From Pseudomonadota bacterium (GTDB lineage Bacteria; Myxococcota_A; Polyangia; Polyangiales; Polyangiaceae): 7,873 bases of DNA. Positions 1-5,607 of this stretch are shown here, one piece after another (within the stretch, counting starts at the first letter, position 1; each line of letters starts with the position of its first letter). The translations under genes and the position numbers were made by a program. Below the pieces are notes generated by a model that did no database searches, was not told where the DNA came from, and saw nothing but the letters and a program-made list of their open reading frames with translations. Location: positions 1 to 7,873 of the forward strand of contig JAEYOT010000667.1 of the NCBI GenBank assembly GCA_023411445.1, written 5' to 3'.

Positions 1-69
1 GGCATGTTCCGGACGCGACTCGTGCACTATCGCTCATGGAGCGACGCTTCATCGTAGTACATCCACTAC

Positions 70-495
70 TTGGGCGGCAAGTCATACGACGAGCTGCCCC
101 GCTACATGGCTGGTTGGGACGTCGCCATTATGCCGTTCGCCAAGAACGACTCGACGCGGTTCATCAGCCCGACCAAAACGCCCGAGTACCTGGCGGCTGG
201 CAAGCGCGTGGTCTCTACCTCCATTCGCGACGTGGTCCGGCCGTACTCGGTGCAGGGCCTGGCGCGGATCGCCGATACGCCGAGCGACTTCGTCGCCGCG
301 TGCGCCGCCGCGCTGGCCGACTCCGAGGAGCGTCACCTGCGTAAGGCGGACGCCTTCCTGTCGGCGCTGTCGTGGGACAGCACCTGGGCCGCAATGGAGC
401 GTCTGATGCAGCAAGCCGTGGAGGACGCCGAGCTCCGCGCCAGCGGCGCGCGCCTGCGTCCAGGCTACGAAGACGAAGCCCTCGAGGTGGGATGA
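70..495 (+). CDS. Glycosyltransferase (GT-B fold, GT4-like), C-terminal half only, 5'-truncated or disrupted
   Basis: This is the C-terminal, nucleotide-sugar-binding half of a GT-B glycosyltransferase, expected to transfer a sugar during polysaccharide or glycolipid assembly at the cytoplasmic face of the inner membrane. Recognisable reading begins at 58 (YIHYLGGKSYDELPRY). It continues through the family segment around FISPTKTPEYLAAGK, which carries the donor-binding acidic residue, and then VVSTSIRDVVRPY. Only about 140 residues are present, against roughly 370-400 for a complete enzyme. The frame is closed by TAG at 55-57, and no frame of bases 1-57 gives the expected upstream residues. 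The start given (TTG at 70) is only the first possible initiator and is probably not a true start. The stop TGA at 493-495 overlaps the glf start. Association of this kind of transferase with glf suggests a galactofuranose-related or neighbouring sugar step; the substrate is inferred. Family call is firm, intactness is not. Confidence 0.75.
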   Translation: MGGKSYDELPRYMAGWDVAIMPFAKNDSTRFISPTKTPEYLAAGKRVVSTSIRDVVRPYSVQGLARIADTPSDFVAACAAALADSEERHLRKADAFLSALSWDSTWAAMERLMQQAVEDAELRASGARLRPGYEDEALEVG

Positions 496-1652
496 TGTTC
501 GACTACATGGTGGTGGGGGCCGGCTTCGCAGGTAGCGTGCTGGCCGAGCGCCTGGCCTCGCTGGGTAAGAAGGTGTTGGTGATCGAGAAGCGCAATCACA
601 TCGGTGGTAACGCCTACGATCACTACGACGAGCACGGCGTGCTGGTGCATAAGTACGGTCCGCACATCTTTCACACGAACAGCGCGGACGTCTTCGCGTA
701 CCTATCGCGCTTCACGGAGTGGAGGCCGTACGAGCACCGCGTGCTGGCCAGCGTGGACGGTCAGCTCGTGCCCATCCCGATCAATCTAGACACGGTCAAT
801 CGCCTGTACGGTACCAACTTTACCGCGCAAGAGCTGCCAGCTTTCTTCGCCGGCGTGGCCGAAAAGCGGGTGATCAAGACGTCCGAGGACGTGGTCGTCT
901 CCTCGGTTGGACGCGACTTGTACGAGAAGTTCTTTCGCAATTACACGCGCAAGCAATGGGGCATGGACCCCTCCGAGCTGGACGCGTCCGTGACGGCGCG
1001 CATCCCCACCCGATGTAACCGTGATGATCGCTATTTCACGGACACGTATCAAGCCATGCCGCTGCGCGGCTACACTCGCATGTTCGAGCGGATGCTAACG
1101 CACCCCAATATCATGGTGCTGCTCAACGCGGATTATCGCGAGGTGCGGAAGGAGATCTCGTGCGCGGAGACGATCTATACGGGTCCCATCGACGAGTTCT
1201 TCGACAATCAGTTGGGCAAGCTGCCCTACCGATCGCTCGAGTTTCGTCACGAGACGAAGGACGTGCCGCGGTTCCAGCAGGTCGGCACCGTGAACTTCCC
1301 GAACGAGCATCCGTACACCCGCGTGACCGAGTTCAAGCACTTGACCGGTCAGGAGCACCAGAAGACCAGCATCGTTTACGAGATCCCGCGCGCGGAAGGG
1401 GATCCCTATTACCCGGTGCCGCATCGCGAGAACAACGAGCTTTACCAGCAGTACAAGAAGATGGCAGACGCCACCCCCGGCGTCCACTTCGTCGGGCGGC
1501 TGGCGACATACAAGTACTACAACATGGATCAAGTGGTGGCGCAGGCTCTCGCGACGTTCAAGCGCATCCGCGAAGCCGAAGGCCCTGGGCTCAGCGACAC
1601 TCGGGAGGACACCCATGACGCGTCACTCGCTCGAGCTGTGGGGGGGAATTGA
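495..1652 (+). CDS. glf: UDP-galactopyranose mutase
   Basis: This flavoenzyme interconverts UDP-galactopyranose and UDP-galactofuranose in the cytoplasm and supplies the Galf donor for cell-surface glycans. At 385 residues it is close to the usual 367-400. The N-terminus has the FAD-binding Rossmann motif GAGFAG (residues 8-13), followed by VIEKRNHIGGNAYD. Family hallmarks follow in order: HKYGPHIFHT, VPIPINLDT, NYTRKQWG with the active-site region Trp, LPYRSLEFRHE, the Arg-containing YTRVTEFKHLTGQ, and the C-terminal GRLATYKYYNMDQVVAQAL. ATG at 495 is preferred: GAGGTGG at 484-490 gives better spacing to it than to the ATG at 492, and it forms a TGATG coupling with the upstream transferase stop. 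The last ~25 residues are a non-conserved tail created by overlap with the next gene. Identification is confident. Confidence 0.96.
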   Translation: MFDYMVVGAGFAGSVLAERLASLGKKVLVIEKRNHIGGNAYDHYDEHGVLVHKYGPHIFHTNSADVFAYLSRFTEWRPYEHRVLASVDGQLVPIPINLDTVNRLYGTNFTAQELPAFFAGVAEKRVIKTSEDVVVSSVGRDLYEKFFRNYTRKQWGMDPSELDASVTARIPTRCNRDDRYFTDTYQAMPLRGYTRMFERMLTHPNIMVLLNADYREVRKEISCAETIYTGPIDEFFDNQLGKLPYRSLEFRHETKDVPRFQQVGTVNFPNEHPYTRVTEFKHLTGQEHQKTSIVYEIPRAEGDPYYPVPHRENNELYQQYKKMADATPGVHFVGRLATYKYYNMDQVVAQALATFKRIREAEGPGLSDTREDTHDASLARAVGGN

Positions 1653-2964
1653 GTGCACGCTCAATCGCGTCGGCGATTGCTATCACGACCAGCTGAAGTT
1701 CGCGGGGCACGACGCTCGCCCGGATGATCTGGCGGCCATCGCCAGCCTCGGGATCCGCACGCTCCGCTACCCGGTGCTGTGGGAGGAGGTAGCGCCGCGC
1801 TCGCTCTCGCGTCCGCAGTTCGGGCGCAGCGACGCGCGCTTGCGCCGGCTGCAGGCCGCCGGCATCGAGCCGATCGTGGGGCTCTTGCATCACGGCAGCG
1901 GGCCTCGCTACACGTCGCTGCTCGATGCCGCATTTCCGCGCAAGCTTTCGACCTTTGCTGGCTTGGTCGCGAGACGCTACCCGTGGGTGCACCGCTTCAC
2001 GCCGGTGAACGAGCCCCTCACGACCGCGCGCTTCAGCGCTCTCTATGGCCACTGGTACCCCCACGCTCGTGACGATCGCAGCTTCGCCCGTGCCCTGCTC
2101 AACCAGGTTTGGGGCACTGTCCTGGCGATGCAGGCGATCCGGCGTGAGGTGCCCGACGCGCAGCTCATTCAAACGGAAGACCTCGGCTGGGTCCGCAGCA
2201 CGCCAGATCTCGCGTACCAGGCAGCCTTCGAGAACGAGCGGCGCTTCCTGAGCCTGGACCTCCTACTGGGACGCGTGACGCCGCAGCACCCGCTACATGG
2301 CTACCTGCTAGAATCCGGGATCGGGCGCCAAGAGCTAGAGCTCCTCGCCGACAATCCCTGCCCGCCCGACGTGGTCGGCTTGAACTACTACGTGACGGGC
2401 GAGCGCTACTTGGACAGCCGGATCGGGCTCTACCCGGCGCACGTGATCGGTGGCAATGGTCGGGCCGTCTACGCGGACGTGGAGGCCGTGCGCGTCTGTC
2501 CAGACGGCCTGCGCGGTCCAGGCGCGCTGCTCATCGACGCACATGCTCGCCTGGGGGTGCCGCTCGCGGTCACCGAAGCACACCTGGCTGGGGCGCACGA
2601 GGACCACGCGCGCTGGCTGTCCTACGTGTGGTCCGGGGCCGAACAGGCTCGCGACGCGGGAGTCCCGCTGCAGGCGGTCACGGCTTGGGCTCTGCTCGGC
2701 TCCCACGGCTGGGACCGCCTCGTTACTCAAGGCGCGTGCTCGTACGAAGCGGGTGCGTTCGAGCTGCGCGGCGGAGAGCTCGTGGAGACGCCCTACGCTG
2801 GCTTTCTGCGCGCGGTGGCGGGCGGCACAGCGCGGGTCGTCGATGGCGGCTGGTGGCGTAGTGAGGAGCGGCTGATCTACCGCCACGCCGAGTTGGCATG
2901 GCCGCAAGAGCTGGAAGCGGAGCCGGAGCTATTCGCGGCTGCGCGGCTCGAGCGGCCGCTCTAG
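1615..2964 (+). CDS. Glycoside hydrolase family 1-like protein
   Basis: This is a (beta/alpha)8-barrel protein of 449 residues, the normal GH1 length. The acid/base motif is NEP with Glu133 (codon 2011-2013). The nucleophile is in VTEAH with Glu321 (codon 2575-2577). Their 188-residue spacing matches canonical GH1 beta-glycosidases, and the strand motif GLNYY lies at 255-259. The usual nucleophile context TENG is replaced by TEAH, and the canonical C-terminal WSLLDNFEW region is replaced by WALLGSHGWDRLV, so this is a divergent subgroup. No signal peptide is visible, so it is probably cytoplasmic. ATG at 1615 has GGGAGG at 1603-1608, and its start lies 38 nt inside glf, implying co-translation. 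From memory, this subgroup is often fused to or neighbours an RmlD-like dTDP-4-dehydrorhamnose reductase domain; here the protein ends without one. It may act on, or sense, a nucleotide sugar or glycan intermediate of the same pathway; the true reaction is unknown. Confidence 0.88.
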   Translation: MTRHSLELWGGIECTLNRVGDCYHDQLKFAGHDARPDDLAAIASLGIRTLRYPVLWEEVAPRSLSRPQFGRSDARLRRLQAAGIEPIVGLLHHGSGPRYTSLLDAAFPRKLSTFAGLVARRYPWVHRFTPVNEPLTTARFSALYGHWYPHARDDRSFARALLNQVWGTVLAMQAIRREVPDAQLIQTEDLGWVRSTPDLAYQAAFENERRFLSLDLLLGRVTPQHPLHGYLLESGIGRQELELLADNPCPPDVVGLNYYVTGERYLDSRIGLYPAHVIGGNGRAVYADVEAVRVCPDGLRGPGALLIDAHARLGVPLAVTEAHLAGAHEDHARWLSYVWSGAEQARDAGVPLQAVTAWALLGSHGWDRLVTQGACSYEAGAFELRGGELVETPYAGFLRAVAGGTARVVDGGWWRSEERLIYRHAELAWPQELEAEPELFAAARLERPL

Positions 2965-2972
2965 TCGGGAGG

Positions 2973-2995
2973 CGAGCCCGGACCGCGCCGGCTCG
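2973..2995. terminator. Possible shared hairpin between convergent genes
   Basis: The 46-nt gap between the convergent GH1-like and SDR genes contains CGAGCC pairing with GGCTCG, extended by two more G-C pairs across a one-base bulge, with a short loop. There is no T-run on either strand, so it is not a classical intrinsic terminator. Placement and symmetry suggest transcription termination for both units, as an inference only. Confidence 0.3.
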
Positions 2996-3010
2996 TCAGA
3001 CTTGAGCCTG

Positions 3011-3802
3011 TCACGCGCGCGAGGCGCTGCCTGGCTCCGCCATCTTGCGGTGCTGCTCGGCCAGCACTGGATTGGGCGTCACGTTGGCGATGGCCGCGCG
3101 CAGCTTGTTGTTCCAGCCGGTGATCACGTCGCCCTCGCCCCGCATCATGGCGTCGAAGCCCAGCTTGGCGACCTCGTCGGGCGCTTGCTTCTTGTCGGCC
3201 GCAAATTTCGTATCCAGCATGTCCGCTCGCTCGAAGAACTCTGTCTCCGTCGCGCCCGGCATCAGGCAGGTCACGCTGACGCCGCTGTCTTTCAGCTCGG
3301 CGCGTAGGGCGAAAGAGAACGAGTCCAGTAGCGCCTTGGTGCCGTTGTACACGGCTTGGTACGTGCCAGGCATGAAGCCGGCGATGGACCCAGTGATGAG
3401 GATGCGTCCCTCGCCGCGCGCGCGCATCTCAGCGCCGACCTTGTGGACTAAATACAATGTGCCAGTGACGTTGGTGTCGATCACGCGGACAATGTCGGCG
3501 AAGTCTTGATCGAGGAAGGCGTGGCCTAGGCCGCGCCCGGCGTTTGCCAGCAGCGCAGCGACTGGGCGGCCTCCGGCTGCCTCGTACAGCTCGTCCACCC
3601 CTTCCATGGTGGCGAGATCCGTTTGCAGCGCCTGCACTTGAGCGCCAGATTCTTCGAAGATGGGCGCGGCGTCGTGGATCGCGGGCTCGTCGGCGGCGAT
3701 CAGCAAATCGAAGCCGCCTGCTGCACAGCACTTGGCGAGCTCGAAGCCGATACCAGACGACGCACCTGTGACGATGGCGAGGGGACGAGCGATAGTGGCC
3801 AT
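3011..3802 (-). CDS. Short-chain dehydrogenase/reductase (classical SDR)
   Basis: This is an NAD(P)-dependent oxidoreductase of 263 residues with a complete classical SDR signature. The nucleotide-binding TGASSGIG is at 12-19 and the NAG motif at 87-89. The catalytic tetrad is Asn111, Ser139 (in ILITGSIAG), Tyr152 and Lys156 (YNGTK). An Asp at 38, at the end of the second beta-strand where NADP enzymes usually carry Arg, hints at NAD(H) preference; this is inferred from rough alignment. No signal peptide or membrane segment is seen, so it is cytoplasmic. An upstream extension to 3907 is open but overlaps the preceding gene, has unrelated sequence, and is not preceded by a good ribosome site. 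The ATG at 3802 is chosen because AAGGAG precedes it and it starts directly before the Rossmann fold. It is the last gene of the minus-strand unit, 58 nt after the sugar dehydrogenase. The substrate cannot be told from sequence. Confidence 0.92.
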   Translation of the reverse strand: MATIARPLAIVTGASSGIGFELAKCCAAGGFDLLIAADEPAIHDAAPIFEESGAQVQALQTDLATMEGVDELYEAAGGRPVAALLANAGRGLGHAFLDQDFADIVRVIDTNVTGTLYLVHKVGAEMRARGEGRILITGSIAGFMPGTYQAVYNGTKALLDSFSFALRAELKDSGVSVTCLMPGATETEFFERADMLDTKFAADKKQAPDEVAKLGFDAMMRGEGDVITGWNNKLRAAIANVTPNPVLAEQHRKMAEPGSASRA

Positions 3803-3807
3803 GGTTG

Positions 3808-3813
3808 CTCCTT
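3808..3813 (-). promoter_or_regulatory. Ribosome binding site of the SDR gene
   Basis: On the minus strand AAGGAG lies 5 nt upstream of the ATG at 3802. It decides the start in favour of the 263-residue product rather than the longer open frame. Confidence 0.75.
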
Positions 3814-3827
3814 GGTTGGAGCGCCAC

Positions 3828-3841
3828 AGCGTTGCAACGCT
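3828..3841. promoter_or_regulatory. 14-bp perfect palindrome upstream of the SDR, possible operator
   Basis: AGCGTTGCAACGCT is a perfect 14-bp palindrome in the 58-nt gap between the sugar dehydrogenase stop and the SDR start, 26-39 nt before the SDR ATG. It could bind a dimeric regulator, or form an mRNA hairpin between the two genes. No convincing promoter -10 element is visible beside it. Confidence 0.35.
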
Positions 3842-3860
3842 CGTGCCCTCGCCCACCAAG

Positions 3861-5300
3861 CTACGGTTCGTACTGCACGCGGTACACGATCCCGTTGGTG
3901 TCGTCACTGAACAGCAACGCGCCGTCCACGGCGACGGTAATGCCGGCGGGTCGACCGAACGTCTCCGTGCCGGATGGCAACAGGAAGCCGGTCACGAAGT
4001 CCTCGATTTCCGTGGGCGCGCCAGCGTCGAATGGAATGAACGCCACGCTGTAACCGGTCGCGGGCCTTCGATTCCAGGAGCCGTGAAGGGCGATGAAGGC
4101 GCCGTTGACGTAGCGCGCCGGAAAGGTGCCGCCCGTGTAGAAGGTGAGGCCGATCGGGGCCTGATGCGCTTGATTGAGCAGCGTCGCGGGCTCCGTCTTG
4201 GAGCAGTAGGACTGCTTGGTCTCCCCGGGCGGATCCTGGATGATGGGGTCGACTTCGCGGTCGCCGTAGCAGTAGGGCCAGCCGTAGTCCTTGCCGGCGG
4301 CGATTGCGTTGAGCTCTTCGGGCGGCAGATCGTCGCCGCGCCAATCGGAGCCGTGGTCCATGCCCCAGAGCTCGTCCGTGACTGGGTGCCAGCCGAACCC
4401 GATCGTGTTGCGAAGGCCGCTCGCGAAAATCGAGCGCGCGCCCTCGGCCTGCCCCGCCAGGGTGCTACGGAGGATCGTCGCGTGCTCGGGGTTCATCTCA
4501 GCGCAAGCGTCGCAAGTGCTGCCGATCGAGATGTAGAGCAGCTCATCCGGGCCGACGCCGATGGTACGGCGGAAATGCTGCCCGCCGTCGGGCAGATCGT
4601 CGATGATCTCGGTGAGGTCACCGAAGGTGCCATCGGGGTTCACGGCGCCGCTGTACACGCTGCGCACGTTGGCCAAAAACACGGTGTCACCGTGAAAGGC
4701 GATGCCGTGGACCAGCGGCAAGTCCTCTGCGACCACGGCTTGCGCCTCCGCGACGCCGTCTTCGTCGGTGTCGTCCAGTCGGATCACGTTGCCCTGCTCG
4801 GGCTGCGTGACATAAACGTGGGGACCGTGCGTCGCCAGCATGCGCGCCTGGCCCAAGCCGCTGCGGTAGACGTTGATGGCGAAGCCTTCCGGCAGGCTCA
4901 AGGCTTCGAACGCATCCTGATCGAACGGCAGCTCCTCCGGGCGGAGGACGCTGCGCTCGCCGCCAGCGCCACTGCCGGCGGCGCCGCCTGCCGCCTCACC
5001 GGCTGCGCCACCCGCGCCTTCACCGGCTGCGCCAGCTGCGCCAGCTGCACCGGCCTGTCCGCCCTCGGTGGGGCTGCCAGCGTTGCCATCGATCCCACCG
5101 AGACCTCCAGCCCCGCCGCTCACGCTGCCGCCGTTGGACGCGCCAGCCCTGCCGGCGCTGCCGGCGCGCGGGCCGCGGTGGTCGTCGTCGTCGTCGTCCG
5201 AGCAGGCGAAAACGCAAGTGCTGCCGAGACCGGCCAGCAAGAGCCACGTGTAGCGCGTTCGTTTCAGTCCAAGCTTACGGCATTGATTCTCGTTTTGCAT
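3861..5300 (-). CDS. PQQ-dependent sugar dehydrogenase, lipoprotein (glucose/sorbosone dehydrogenase family)
   Basis: This is a 479-residue envelope lipoprotein with a six-bladed beta-propeller of the soluble quinoprotein glucose/sorbosone dehydrogenase family, expected to oxidise an aldose or related sugar with PQQ and pass electrons to a carrier. It begins with a basic stretch, a hydrophobic core at about 17-32 and lipobox VFAC with Cys33. Six consecutive Asp (35-40) and a Gly/Ala/Ser linker to about 114 follow. The catalytic domain starts near 118. His242 in GGQHFRRTIGVGPD aligns with the catalytic base of Acinetobacter sGDH. Other family motifs are HGIAFHGD (198-205), AGKDYGWPYCYGD, QAPIGLTFYTGG and ALHGSWNR. 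An EF-like loop (D177, D179, D181, G182) suggests Ca2+ binding. CDAC at 263-266 is not a haem site because no His follows. ATG at 5300 is set by the ribosome site and signal peptide. The start lies 26 nt inside the SemiSWEET gene. Substrate and PQQ dependence are inferred from family. Confidence 0.9.
   Translation of the reverse strand: MQNENQCRKLGLKRTRYTWLLLAGLGSTCVFACSDDDDDDHRGPRAGSAGRAGASNGGSVSGGAGGLGGIDGNAGSPTEGGQAGAAGAAGAAGEGAGGAAGEAAGGAAGSGAGGERSVLRPEELPFDQDAFEALSLPEGFAINVYRSGLGQARMLATHGPHVYVTQPEQGNVIRLDDTDEDGVAEAQAVVAEDLPLVHGIAFHGDTVFLANVRSVYSGAVNPDGTFGDLTEIIDDLPDGGQHFRRTIGVGPDELLYISIGSTCDACAEMNPEHATILRSTLAGQAEGARSIFASGLRNTIGFGWHPVTDELWGMDHGSDWRGDDLPPEELNAIAAGKDYGWPYCYGDREVDPIIQDPPGETKQSYCSKTEPATLLNQAHQAPIGLTFYTGGTFPARYVNGAFIALHGSWNRRPATGYSVAFIPFDAGAPTEIEDFVTGFLLPSGTETFGRPAGITVAVDGALLFSDDTNGIVYRVQYEP
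4959..5177 (-). repeat. Low-complexity GC-rich tract encoding a Gly/Ala/Ser linker
   Basis: This tract encodes residues 42-114 of the sugar dehydrogenase lipoprotein, nearly all Gly, Ala, Ser or Asn in irregular GGAAG-like repeats. It acts as a flexible tether between the lipid anchor and the propeller. Such linkers are common in myxobacterial lipoproteins (general knowledge). The repeat character makes it prone to length change. Confidence 0.85.
5181..5198 (-). repeat. Six-copy trinucleotide repeat (GTC on plus strand) encoding Asp6
   Basis: Six perfect GTC units on the plus strand read as GAC x6 on the coding strand and give Asp35-Asp40 just after the lipidated Cys of the sugar dehydrogenase. 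Use of a single Asp codon throughout is consistent with slippage-driven expansion. Confidence 0.85.
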
Positions 5301-5607
5301 ATAGGCTCCTCGTGTCGGAGCTGGCGCTCCGTGCACGAGCCGCGCCATCGCGATCACGAGCTCGGAAGTAAAGCGTCATTGCGCAGCCGATCAGCGCGGA
5401 GACGAGCAAGAGCGCGTTGGTGATGGTAAACACCCAGTTGCCCACCAGCGCGCTGTAGGCAGTGAAGCCCGCCGAGGCGACGGTCTGACCGACGAACAGC
5501 CAGCGCGACACGCCCTGAGCAGAGCGTGCGCGCCACTGTTTCGCGATCTGCCCCACGATCGTCGCCAGGAGGACGAGCGAGCTGACCCAGCCGAGGAGCT
5601 CCACCAT
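5275..5607 (-). CDS. SemiSWEET / PQ-loop repeat membrane protein
   Basis: This is a small integral membrane protein of 110 residues with one PQ-loop (MtN3/saliva-type) unit. SemiSWEETs are three-helix proteins that dimerise to carry sugars down their gradient. Helix 1 spans about 4-22, then the loop motif VGQIAKQWRARSAQGVS, helix 2 about 36-56 and helix 3 about 58-81, followed by a basic, Ser-rich tail of about 28 residues that is longer than usual. The hallmark Pro-Gln is Gly19-Gln20, a common variation; the conserved Asn in the last helix (TNALLL) is present. ATG at 5607 overlaps the upstream TGA as TGATG; a GTG at 5610 is an alternative. The stop lies inside the sugar dehydrogenase gene, so the three genes are probably co-translated. 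That neighbour supports a sugar-related role, but transport activity and substrate are inferred. Confidence 0.85.
   Translation of the reverse strand: MVELLGWVSSLVLLATIVGQIAKQWRARSAQGVSRWLFVGQTVASAGFTAYSALVGNWVFTITNALLLVSALIGCAMTLYFRARDRDGAARARSASSDTRSLYAKRESMP
5306..5311 (-). promoter_or_regulatory. Ribosome binding site of the sugar dehydrogenase
   Basis: On the minus strand GAGGAG lies 5 nt upstream of ATG at 5300, inside the SemiSWEET coding region. It fixes the start just before the signal peptide and rules out the 19-residue longer frame from 5357. Confidence 0.75.

Noticed and set aside
3803..3907. Longer N-terminus for the SDR, starting at 3907
   Set aside because: The extra 35 residues overlap the end of the sugar dehydrogenase gene, precede the Rossmann fold without homology, and lack a ribosome site as good as the one at 3808-3813.
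4502..4513. CxxC pair in the sugar dehydrogenase as a haem c site
   Set aside because: CDAC (C263, C266) is followed by Ala, not His, so it cannot be a CxxCH haem-binding motif; a disulfide or structural role is more likely.
3660..5423. A 587-codon plus-strand open frame
   Set aside because: It is antisense to the sugar dehydrogenase and has low-complexity, Val/Ala/Arg-rich content without any family motif. The minus strand carries a clear lipoprotein signal, propeller motifs and ribosome site.
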